40,203 bases of DNA, taken from an uncultured Clostridia bacterium (GTDB lineage: Bacteria; Bacillota; Clostridia; Lachnospirales; Bianqueaceae). Within the stretch, counting starts at the first letter, position 1. Each line of letters begins with the position of its first letter. Shown piece after piece: positions 8,201-15,158 of the stretch. Location: the NCBI GenBank assembly GCA_944383515.1, contig CALWPV010000081.1, positions 1 to 40,203 of the forward strand. The letters are read 5' to 3'. Below the pieces are notes generated by a model that saw nothing but the letters and a program-made list of their open reading frames with translations, was not told the origin of the DNA and made no database searches. Made by a program: the position numbers and the translations under genes.

Positions 8201-9011
8201 TAGGACACTGAAAAAGCCGAGAGTCTTTATTCCGGTGTTTCCTGGTACTAACTGTGAGTATGATATTACGCGTTCGTTCTTAATGGCGGGGGCAGAGCCG
8301 GATGTATTTGTTCTTCGCAATTTGACCGAGAAAGATATTACCGAATCGGTGGCTGAAATGGTAAAACGCCTGAAGCAGGCTCAGATTCTAATGCTAAGCG
8401 GCGGCTTTTCAGCCGGCGACGAACCGGAGGGTTCGGGCAAATTTATTGCTACCGTGTTTGATAACGAACAAATTAAAGAGGCTACCATGGAGCTGCTCAC
8501 GCAGCGCGACGGTTTGGCGCTGGGTATTTGTAACGGATTCCAGGCGCTGATTAAGCTGGGGCTGGTGCCTTACGGCGAGATTAGAACGCTGGAAGAAGGC
8601 GCGCCGACGCTAACATATAACACGATTGGACGCCATGTATCTTGTATGGTGAGAACCCGTGTAACCTCAACGCTTTCTCCGTGGCTGAGAAAGAGTCAGG
8701 CAGGCGATATTCACACCATTGCCGTATCGCATGGCGAAGGCCGGTTTGTAGCGTCGGAGGATGTACTGCTGGCGCTGGCCGAAAATGGTCAGATTGCTAC
8801 GCAGTATGTGGATCCGCTGGGAGAGCCGACTATGGACATGCCGTATAATCCTAATGGTTCTATGTGGGCCATTGAAGGTATTACCTCGCCCGACGGCCGC
8901 GTACTGGGTAAAATGGGCCATTCGGAGCGCATTGGCGATCAGGTGGCTAAAAACGTACCGGGCGTGAAAGATCAGCAGATCTTCCGTAGCGGTGTGGAAT
9001 ATTTCTTATAA
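5259..9011 (+). CDS. purL: Phosphoribosylformylglycinamidine synthase (single-chain)
   Basis: A 1250-residue FGAM synthase, the fourth step of purine synthesis, converting FGAR, glutamine and ATP to FGAM in the cytoplasm. It is the long form in which synthetase and glutaminase are fused, not the PurS/PurQ/small-PurL complex of Bacillus. An N-terminal PurS-like region precedes a linker and the repeated AIR-synthase-like ATPase halves (LDTYWSDHCRHT near 225 and ETHNHPTEIEPFGGAATCLGG-type residues near 325-345). The C-terminal class I glutaminase shows FIPVFPGTNCEYD, nucleophile Cys1091 in GICNGFQAL, and His1158/Glu1160 in SHGEGRF. The start is preceded by AAGGAGG. No other pur gene is nearby, so it is a stand-alone unit with its own promoter and operator. 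Confidence 0.97.
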   Translation: MSVRRVYVEKKPGFRVEATGLLKDLRDNLYLNTLEEVRILYRYDIDHISEDVYKQAIGRILSEAPVDRVYIETIPEDAQGLTCFAVEYLPGQYDQRADSAEQCIRILKAEENPTVACAKVYLLRGQLSEEDVNKIKAYCINTVDSREASLEKPETLEMQHPMPDHVETVTGFIHMSEEEIESLLSQLGLAMSKADLLHTQRYFRDTEHRDPTITEIRVLDTYWSDHCRHTTFATVIENVQIESSPLTEPIRQSYEAYLQGREKLGRTEKPECLMDIALMAMRELKAAGKLTDQEESDEINACSIVVPVDVNGQEEEWLLMFKNETHNHPTEIEPFGGAATCLGGAIRDPLSGRAYVYQAMRITGGADPTVPVKDTIPGKLPQRKIGREAAKGYSSYGNQIGLATGYVKEIYHPGYVAKHMELGAVMAAAPRSNVKREKAEPGDVIILLGGRTGRDGCGGATGSSKAHTEESIHTCGAEVQKGNAPTERKLQRLFRTPQASRLIKICNDFGAGGVCVAIGELAPGLKVNLDLVPKKYAGLDGTELAISESQERMAVVVDAADEDAFMQCAAKENLEATTVAVVTEEPRLVLSWRGKNIVDMSRAFLDTNGAPSYTKVVVEAPAEKAPESLPEKAAKVGSFAEQVKSVMSDLAVCSQKGLVEMFDSSIGASTVLMPFGGARQMTPIQTMAAKIPVENGETKTASLMAYGFDPYISSWSPYHGAMYAVMESVAKIVAAGGDYHKIHFSFQEFFERMTSEYTRWGKPFASLLGAYTAQKELGLASIGGKDSMSGSFNDIDVPPTLVSLAVDTATTDEIMSPEFKQAGDKAVLLEVGLQADGSVDFAGAMALYDKVLAAMRASKVKAAYAVTAGGVIEAVVKMALGNGLGFAFDPAAKEALAKAPVYGSLVVETSDEALLGQGLVLGEITEVTEFTLGNEAITLAAVEEAYTAPLDAVYKAQVEAETPLGTAPLYEPAAPHVYVGSRTLKKPRVFIPVFPGTNCEYDITRSFLMAGAEPDVFVLRNLTEKDITESVAEMVKRLKQAQILMLSGGFSAGDEPEGSGKFIATVFDNEQIKEATMELLTQRDGLALGICNGFQALIKLGLVPYGEIRTLEEGAPTLTYNTIGRHVSCMVRTRVTSTLSPWLRKSQAGDIHTIAVSHGEGRFVASEDVLLALAENGQIATQYVDPLGEPTMDMPYNPNGSMWAIEGITSPDGRVLGKMGHSERIGDQVAKNVPGVKDQQIFRSGVEYFL

Positions 9012-9020
9012 TACAAAACC

Positions 9021-9044
9021 AGGGTCCCAAGAGCTTGGGACCCT
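9021..9044 (+). terminator. Palindromic hairpin after purL (no T-tract)
   Basis: A perfect 11-bp palindromic repeat, AGGGTCCCAAG (9021-9031) and CTTGGGACCCT (9034-9044), begins 10 nt after the purL stop. Downstream bases are AACATGATA, so the U-tract is missing. It may act as a weak terminator, a 3'-end stabiliser or a pause site before the next gene, which starts 35 nt later. Confidence 0.5.
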
Positions 9045-9078
9045 AACATGATACTAGCATAACAGGAGGATTTTCAAA

Positions 9079-10854
9079 ATGACGATTGAGGAAAGGCTGA
9101 GTGCTCTTCGGCGCGTCATGGCGGAAAAACAAGTGGATACGTACATTGTGCTTTCGTCGGACGCGCACCAAAGTGAATATGTAGGCGGTTATTGGAAAGC
9201 GCGGGCTTATATCAGCGGGTTTACCGGCTCTGCCGGCACCGTTGTTGTTACGCGTGACAAGGCTGCTTGCTGGGTAGACGGACGGTACTTTTTACAAGGC
9301 GCCGAGCAGCTCGCGGGCACGGAGATTGAGCTAATGAAAATGGGTGAGCCCGGAGTTCCGACTTATGAGGACTGGGCCATTGCAGAAACGCCGGCGGGCG
9401 GTACCATGGGCGTTGACGGACGCACCATCGGGTATGGGCAGGCAGAAGCTTTAAAGCCGCGCTTGGCGAAAAAGCAAATCACGCTTGCCTGTAAGGAAGA
9501 TTTAATTGGCATGATCTGGACAGATCGTCCGGCGCTGCCGGAGGCTCCCATTTTTGATCTGCCGGTATCGTTTGCCGGTGAGAGCCGCGGCGAGAAGCTG
9601 AGCCGGCTGAGAAACCATATGAAAGAGATTGGCGCGGATTACTACCTGCTGGCAAGCCTGGAGGATTCGGCTTGGCTTCTTAATTATAGAGGCGGCGATA
9701 TTCAGGGAACGCCGGTAGCGTATGCCTATACACTGGTTGGACCCAAAGAGACCGTGCTTTTCATTGAAGAGTGCAAGGTGCCGCAGGAGATGCGAGAGCT
9801 GTTGGCGGCGGATCAGATTGGGGTGCGTCCCTATGGCGAGCTGCCGTCTTATATGCAAGGGCTTGAAGCGGCTACGGTAGCGCTGGATCCTGCGCTGATC
9901 AATCAGCTGCTCATGGAGAGTATTCCGTCTTCTTGGAAGATTGTAAAAGAAGACGATGCAGTCATTGCCATGAAGGCTGTGAAAAACGAGACAGAGCGCG
10001 AAAATATCCGCAAGGCGCATGTGAAAGACGGCGCGGTTATGGTGCGCATGCTGAAATGGCTCAAGGAGACCGTGAAAAAACAGGCGGTTACAGAGGTAGA
10101 AGCGGCGCAGCACCTAGATCAGATGCGCTGCGACCAGGAAAACAGTCTGGGCATTAGTTTTACAACCATTGCTGGCTATGGCCCTAATGGCGCGATTGTG
10201 CACTATAGTCCTCAAGAAGAAAGCTGCGCTACACTGAAGCCCGAAGGCTTTTTGCTGCTGGATTCCGGCGCGCAGTATTTAGAGGGAACCACGGATATTA
10301 CCCGCACCATTGCCCTGGGTGAGCTGACTCCGGAAATGAAGCGGGCTTATACCCTGGTGTTAAAGGGTCATTTAGCGCTGGGACACGCGGTGTTCCATGA
10401 AGGAGTTTCGGGCACGCATCTGGACATTTTGGCCAGAAAGCCGTTATGGGAACATGGCATGGACTTTAAACATGGGACGGGTCATGGCGTAGGCTTTGTG
10501 CTGGGCGTTCATGAGGGACCGCACCGGATCGGGTATGGACTCAGTAAAGTCAATTTGGTACCGGGCATGCTGGTATCGAATGAACCCGGCTATTACGAAA
10601 CCGGAAAGTTTGGCGTTCGTATTGAAAATCTGATTATGGTCAAAGATCATAACGAAACGGAGTGGGGTAAGTTCTACGAAATGGAAACGGTAACCTTGTG
10701 TCCGTATGAGCGCGAGGCAATCGACAAAGATTTGCTGACGGATGAAGAGATTCACCAGATTAACGAATATCACGCGCGGGTATACCGCGAAATAGCGCCG
10801 CTTTTGGACGAAGAAACCAGAGCGTTTTTGCAAGAACAGACAGCGGCGATTTAA
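9079..10854 (+). CDS. Xaa-Pro aminopeptidase, three-domain type (M24B)
   Basis: A 591-residue metallo-aminopeptidase that removes the N-terminal residue from peptides with proline at position 2. The architecture is two creatinase-like N-terminal domains (about 1-130 and 165-310) followed by the pita-bread catalytic domain (about 315-530) and a C-terminal tail, as in eukaryotic XPNPEP1. All five metal ligands are visible: Asp395 (LLLDSGAQ), Asp406 (TTDITRT), His469 (HGTGHGVG), Glu502 (NEPGYY) and Glu516 (RIENLI), with the spacing expected for the family. ACAGGAGGA lies upstream of the ATG. There is no signal peptide, so it is cytoplasmic. It may be read through from purL, because the intervening hairpin has no U-tract. 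Confidence 0.95.
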   Translation: MTIEERLSALRRVMAEKQVDTYIVLSSDAHQSEYVGGYWKARAYISGFTGSAGTVVVTRDKAACWVDGRYFLQGAEQLAGTEIELMKMGEPGVPTYEDWAIAETPAGGTMGVDGRTIGYGQAEALKPRLAKKQITLACKEDLIGMIWTDRPALPEAPIFDLPVSFAGESRGEKLSRLRNHMKEIGADYYLLASLEDSAWLLNYRGGDIQGTPVAYAYTLVGPKETVLFIEECKVPQEMRELLAADQIGVRPYGELPSYMQGLEAATVALDPALINQLLMESIPSSWKIVKEDDAVIAMKAVKNETERENIRKAHVKDGAVMVRMLKWLKETVKKQAVTEVEAAQHLDQMRCDQENSLGISFTTIAGYGPNGAIVHYSPQEESCATLKPEGFLLLDSGAQYLEGTTDITRTIALGELTPEMKRAYTLVLKGHLALGHAVFHEGVSGTHLDILARKPLWEHGMDFKHGTGHGVGFVLGVHEGPHRIGYGLSKVNLVPGMLVSNEPGYYETGKFGVRIENLIMVKDHNETEWGKFYEMETVTLCPYEREAIDKDLLTDEEIHQINEYHARVYREIAPLLDEETRAFLQEQTAAI

Positions 10855-10865
10855 GGTTAGGCAAG

Positions 10866-10911
10866 GGAGCTGCCACATTCAGGATTTTAAAATCGTAGAT
10901 GTGGCAGCTCC
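10866..10911. terminator. Bidirectional hairpin between convergent genes
   Basis: The 13-bp perfect arms GGAGCTGCCACAT (10866-10878) and ATGTGGCAGCTCC (10899-10911) enclose a second small palindrome, GATTTTAAAATC (10883-10894). TTTG follows on the plus strand. It lies exactly between the aminopeptidase stop and the end of the leftward subtilase gene and probably ends both. Confidence 0.7.
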
Positions 10912-10918
10912 TTTGTAG

Positions 10919-13900
10919 TTATAAGCAAAGCGATACGTCGAGCGTTCCAAAGCCCCATTGCTCGTTAGGGTAGGAAAGGTCTAAGCGGCGCGCGGCGCAG
11001 CGGATCATGCGGGCCTGAATGGTGAGGGTATTCATTTCCGGTTCGTTGCCTTGTACAATGCCGTACTGCAAAAACTGGGCGGCGGCGCCGGCGGTCAGCG
11101 CTGCCGCGGCACTGGTGCCGCTCAGCGCGCGGTACGATGCGCCTGTGGGGCCATAAATATCGATTGCTGGGGCCACGAGGGTAGGGCGAAGTAAACCATA
11201 GCGGTTGGGGCCGCGCCCCGTATTTTCATAGAGGCTGCCGATGAGCGGCTGATAACCGCCTACGGTAATGATGCGGGTTTGCGTGCCGGGAATGGTAATG
11301 GTAACTTCGGGAGCCGGCTTTAAAAACCGCGTTTCGGGCCGGCTAAAACTCTGAATGGGAAGCCAGATATCGTAGGGGCCGCTAACAATGGAATCTCCGT
11401 AGACGTGCAGCCGCCAGAGGCCCGGCGTGGGAAAGTCGATACGGATATAGGCGAGGGGCGCGCCCTGGTTATAGTAACGAATGGAAACACGCGAGGCTTC
11501 GCGGGGCAGGGGATACTGATTGATCCGCATGGCGGATAGGGGCAGGCGTTCTAGTGTATTGCCAAGCGGAGAATCTAACGAAAGTGTCATGACATCGGGA
11601 CTGGTGCCCCAAATGTTGAGAAATACAGAGCTTTCTCCTTCGGCTACGAAAAATTCGACAATGTCTTCGGCGGTCAGCGTGCCGCGGTAATGCTTCCCGC
11701 TGGCGCCTTCGTTGCCGGCAGGGACAACGGCGCAGAGACCGGTGGCGCCGGCTAGGCGACTAAGAAATTGTTCGACAGGATCGGAGCCGTTGTGAGCGCC
11801 AATGTTGGTAGAGAGGGGAAGCAGTAAAACCAGAGGGCGTCTAAGCTCTTCGGCGAGGCGCAGCGCGTATTGAATACCCAAAATGATGTCGTACGAGGCA
11901 TAGGCAGGAACGTCGGCGCTAACGCCATAAAACTGGCGCAGGTTCTCTTTGGCGGGGCGCAGTTTAACGCAGACCAGTTCGCTGCCTATGGCAGCGCCCG
12001 AAAAGCCGGTTTCGGGATCGGGCTGCCCAGCGGCAATACCGGCTACATAGGTGCCGTGCCCCACCGGATCGGTAATGGGCAGCACTTCGTCACGATCGAG
12101 TGCCTGCTGAATTTCTTCCTGGGTATAGGTTCGGTTGTTTTCCTGATCCCATACGCCGGCGAGAATGGTAGAGCCATCGGCACGGCGAAACGCAGGGTGG
12201 CGGTATTGAATGCCTGAATCGATTACCGCAATGAGTACGCCAGAGCCGGTTAGCGGGTTAAATGGACGCCGGCTCAGAGGGCCAATACCGCTACTTTCCA
12301 GAGCTAGCTGATTGGAAAAATCGGCCGCTAAGCCATAGAGTACGGGAATTCGATTGAGGTTAAAAAAAGAATAGCTGGTGGCGGCATCGCCGCCCGCGGG
12401 CAAACGGTAAAAATTGAGAAATTGACCTGTGCCCAGATCTAGGCGGCACTGGTTTTCTAAGGCGGGCTGATAGGCGTTATCGGTTATAATACTTAGGTAC
12501 TCTTCGCTTTGCACAAGATCGGCGCAGGTTTCGGGAGCCTGCGCCAAAACAGGCACAGACGGCGTCTGGGCGCCGCCCTCGTAGGCAGCTTCTAGGGCGG
12601 CGCCGAAACATAGGGTGCCATAGCCAAAGTCGGGATTAGGGTAGACATCGCCTTCACGGCGGCGCGCGCCTTTTAATAAATAGGCCTTAAGGCGCTGGCC
12701 GTAAAGAAATGGGTCTTGCCCGTGAACAATACCCCATTCCATAAGTAGAGCGGCGCAGCCAGTTACAAAGGGAGCCGCCATGCTTGTGCCGGAAAGCATT
12801 TGGTAACGGCCGCCCGGCCAAGACGAGGTAATGTCTACGCCGGGGGCAGCCAGATCGGGTTTAACCATAGCGTTTGTGCGCGTAAAGCCGCGTCCCGAAA
12901 AGGAAGCAATGGCGCCGGTAGCCGAATCGTAGGCCGCAACGCTAATGGTGCGGAAGGTGGTCGAGGGAAGCGTAATCGTTGTTTCTTCCGAAGGCGTGAG
13001 AAAATACGTTTGTTCCCGCTGAGCCTCCGAAGCGGTCATCCACAGGTTGCAGCGCCCCTCGACAATGGTACCGGCCTGCAGGGTGAGCGTCCACAATCCC
13101 GGCGTTAGCGGCGTACCGGAAAGCTCTACCATAATAGAAGAGGCCGCGGTGTACGGCGAGGGCGGGCTGGCATACACAGAGATTGTGGTGCCGTCGAGAG
13201 AGGCGTGGAATACCGGACCGCCGGTAAGAATTTGTCCGGTGCTGCGTCCACCGGGCGTGGTTACCGCCAGCGTTACCTCGTCGGTAAAATTTTTCCATAG
13301 CTGAATCGTTAGCGAAGTTTGCAGCGGGCCTAGACGAAATTCAACCGGTCTTACCTCGCCGGTAGCGAGAGAGAATGTTGTATGAAAGCGGGCATTTCCC
13401 TGATTGCCTGCCGCAACAACAATCGCATTGCGCCCGCGAGTCGCCATATCGTCAATAAAGGTTTCAAAAAGAGAAAATCCGTCGTGACCGCCGTCATTCG
13501 TCCCTAAGCTCATATTGATTGCTACTGGACGGGCCAGCTCATTGGCAGCTCGCACAACAAATTGCAGCGCCCGCATAAGCGAGGTTGTTTTAGAAAAGCC
13601 GTAACCATCGCTATCGGCCAGTTTTACAATCAGCAGTTCGGCCTTCGGGGCTACGCCGGAATTCCCGCCGGCGGCAATGCCTGCAACATGAGTGCCGTGG
13701 CCAATCAAATCCTGCTGGGGTACTAAAGCAGGATCCGACAGCGCGGCCGTAATAAGCTCCTGCGAGTACAGACTGCCCCGCGAAAATCCCGGCGGCGGCG
13801 GCTCGGGACCGCCCGTCTGATCCCAAAGGTAAAGAATGCGGCTGCGTCCCTCTTCGTCAATAAAATCGGGATGCGTGTAATCAATACCCGAATCCAGAAC

Positions 13901-14275
13901 GGCAATGAGGGTTCCCTGCCCGTATAAATTCACTTCCGGTAAAGAGCGGGCCGGTTCAATGCAGGCGTCTAATAAAGGCGTGGCCGCGTTAAGAAGCAGC
14001 CCTTTAGGTTTCTCCAAATATTCAATTTCAGGAAATAGCAGCGCGGCCTCAATTTGGGGCGGCGTTAGCATAATAATCGCGTATTGCTCCGTTAAAATTT
14101 CTGGCGCCGGCGCGCCAAGACGGGCGGCGACACTCGCTATATCCCCGTGATAGCGGACAATAATCTCCCACAGGTTTTGCAGCGGGTTATAGCCCACCCG
14201 CAGCATGGGAGAATTTTCAATTTCGGTGCCGGTGAGTGAAAGTGCAATGCTTAAATCGGTATCCATCTGCGTCAT
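10919..14275 (-). CDS. Tandem subtilisin-like protease, Csp-like, two catalytic units
   Basis: A cytoplasmic-type protein of 1118 residues with no signal peptide, built from two S8 subtilase units. Unit 1 has a prodomain-like N-terminus (about 1-110), Asp128 (DSGID), His193 (GHGTHVAG), oxyanion Asn291 (AAGNQG) and Ser498 (SGTSMAAP). Unit 2 starts after a linker (about 580-675) and has Asp686 (DSGIQ), His740 (GHGTYVAG), Asn855 (PAGNEG) and Ser1055 (SGTSAAAA). Both contain the insert seen between the Asn and Ser blocks of clostridial Csp germination proteases. The layout resembles C. difficile CspBA, in which the CspA half has lost its catalytic residues; here both halves keep them. The start at 14275 has AGGGAG 8 nt upstream; the open frame upstream lacks homology-like sequence and covers a divergent promoter. 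The germination role is inferred, since no SleC or CspC is in the window. Confidence 0.85.
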   Translation of the reverse strand: MTQMDTDLSIALSLTGTEIENSPMLRVGYNPLQNLWEIIVRYHGDIASVAARLGAPAPEILTEQYAIIMLTPPQIEAALLFPEIEYLEKPKGLLLNAATPLLDACIEPARSLPEVNLYGQGTLIAVLDSGIDYTHPDFIDEEGRSRILYLWDQTGGPEPPPPGFSRGSLYSQELITAALSDPALVPQQDLIGHGTHVAGIAAGGNSGVAPKAELLIVKLADSDGYGFSKTTSLMRALQFVVRAANELARPVAINMSLGTNDGGHDGFSLFETFIDDMATRGRNAIVVAAGNQGNARFHTTFSLATGEVRPVEFRLGPLQTSLTIQLWKNFTDEVTLAVTTPGGRSTGQILTGGPVFHASLDGTTISVYASPPSPYTAASSIMVELSGTPLTPGLWTLTLQAGTIVEGRCNLWMTASEAQREQTYFLTPSEETTITLPSTTFRTISVAAYDSATGAIASFSGRGFTRTNAMVKPDLAAPGVDITSSWPGGRYQMLSGTSMAAPFVTGCAALLMEWGIVHGQDPFLYGQRLKAYLLKGARRREGDVYPNPDFGYGTLCFGAALEAAYEGGAQTPSVPVLAQAPETCADLVQSEEYLSIITDNAYQPALENQCRLDLGTGQFLNFYRLPAGGDAATSYSFFNLNRIPVLYGLAADFSNQLALESSGIGPLSRRPFNPLTGSGVLIAVIDSGIQYRHPAFRRADGSTILAGVWDQENNRTYTQEEIQQALDRDEVLPITDPVGHGTYVAGIAAGQPDPETGFSGAAIGSELVCVKLRPAKENLRQFYGVSADVPAYASYDIILGIQYALRLAEELRRPLVLLLPLSTNIGAHNGSDPVEQFLSRLAGATGLCAVVPAGNEGASGKHYRGTLTAEDIVEFFVAEGESSVFLNIWGTSPDVMTLSLDSPLGNTLERLPLSAMRINQYPLPREASRVSIRYYNQGAPLAYIRIDFPTPGLWRLHVYGDSIVSGPYDIWLPIQSFSRPETRFLKPAPEVTITIPGTQTRIITVGGYQPLIGSLYENTGRGPNRYGLLRPTLVAPAIDIYGPTGASYRALSGTSAAAALTAGAAAQFLQYGIVQGNEPEMNTLTIQARMIRCAARRLDLSYPNEQWGFGTLDVSLCL

Positions 14276-14349
14276 ATGGGTATCTCCCTGTCCAGTGTAT
14301 GTGCTACAGTATATGCGCTCTAAGCGCCAAATTTGTGCGAATTTAAAGG

Positions 14350-14380
14350 TTGACAGTATAGAAAACAGTCGGTATACTGT
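14350..14380 (+). promoter_or_regulatory. Consensus promoter overlapped by an inverted-repeat operator
   Basis: TTGACA (14350-14355) and TATACT (14373-14378) are separated by 17 bp. ACAGTATA (14353-14360) and TATACTGT (14373-14380) form an 8-bp perfect inverted repeat that overlaps both hexamers, an arrangement typical of repression. A third ACAGTATA copy lies at 14306-14313, towards the divergent protease gene. Confidence 0.8.
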
Positions 14381-14414
14381 TTTTAATAGAAAAATAGAGG
14401 AATAAGGAGCGGTT

Positions 14415-15158
14415 ATGACTACGGAAGAGCAGCTGCAGCTTGCCATGCAAAGGGCCAGAGGGCGGCTGCGCGAGGGCATAGGGACGCAGAGTGAGCGGCT
14501 TGTGCATAGCACATTAAAGTATTATTTGGAACCGGATGAAAGCCGTCATGAAATCAAGATTGGCCATTTTGTTGCCGACATCTTTAAGCGGGATACGGGG
14601 CAAATTTTTGAGATTCAGACCCGCAGCTTTGACCGATTGCGTGCGAAGCTAACGGCCTGGCTTCCAGAATATCCGGTTGTCGTTATTCACCCCATTGTAC
14701 AGACGAAATATCTGTGCTGGGTTCACCCGGAAACGGGCGAAGTGGTGTCGCGGAGAAAATCGCCCAGGCAGGGGCGGCCGGTGGACATTTTACGTGAAAT
14801 ATACCGGCTTCCTGAGCTGCAAAATCACCCCAACCTCAGTTTTATGGCCCTTATGTTTAATGCCGAAGAATACCGGCTGCTAGACGGATATAGCCGGGAT
14901 CATAAAAAAGGTTCGCACCGGATGGAGCGGCTGCCGCTTTCTATTGAAGAGCAGGTCTGGATTCGCAGCGCTGGGGATTTTGCGGCCCTGCTCCCTGTGT
15001 TACCCACGGAATTTACCAGAAAAGAGCTGGCAAGCGCCGCTCGTCTTTCGCCGCAGGCGGTTTCTTATGCCGTAAAAGTATGGGAGAGGGCCGGCAGTAT
15101 TGAGAAGAGCGGAAGGCGCGGCCGGCAGTATGTATATCAGCGAGGAAATCATGTATAA
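14415..15158 (+). CDS. Nuclease-like (PD-(D/E)XK-type) protein with C-terminal HTH, unknown role
   Basis: A 247-residue protein whose family I cannot name. An N-terminal helix is followed by a strand pattern with conserved-looking acids: Glu27, Asp55 (FVADIFKRD) and Glu66-x-Gln68 (FEIQTRSF). This fits a PD-(D/E)XK nuclease core with Gln in place of Lys. Residues about 195-240 (TRKELASAARLSPQAVSYAV) look like a winged helix-turn-helix with a basic tail (SGRRGRQY). ATAAGGAG lies before the ATG. Its stop overlaps the pncB start by 8 nt, so the two are translationally coupled. The promoter carries a palindrome, so autoregulation by the HTH is plausible. DNA binding is likely; catalysis is uncertain. 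Confidence 0.7.
   Translation: MTTEEQLQLAMQRARGRLREGIGTQSERLVHSTLKYYLEPDESRHEIKIGHFVADIFKRDTGQIFEIQTRSFDRLRAKLTAWLPEYPVVVIHPIVQTKYLCWVHPETGEVVSRRKSPRQGRPVDILREIYRLPELQNHPNLSFMALMFNAEEYRLLDGYSRDHKKGSHRMERLPLSIEEQVWIRSAGDFAALLPVLPTEFTRKELASAARLSPQAVSYAVKVWERAGSIEKSGRRGRQYVYQRGNHV

Noticed and set aside
9502-10113. Long minus-strand open frame inside the aminopeptidase gene
   Set aside because: It is antisense to a clear enzyme-coding frame, with no ribosome site or recognisable motif.
14294-14301. Sporulation sigma-E -10 (CATACACT on the minus strand) for the subtilase gene
   Set aside because: The -10 matches, but no -35 lies at the right distance, and transcription would start inside the Shine-Dalgarno.
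14276-14512. Upstream in-frame extension of the tandem subtilase by 79 residues
   Set aside because: It would cover the divergent promoter and the start of the neighbouring gene, lacks a Shine-Dalgarno, and its composition is unlike a signal peptide or prodomain.
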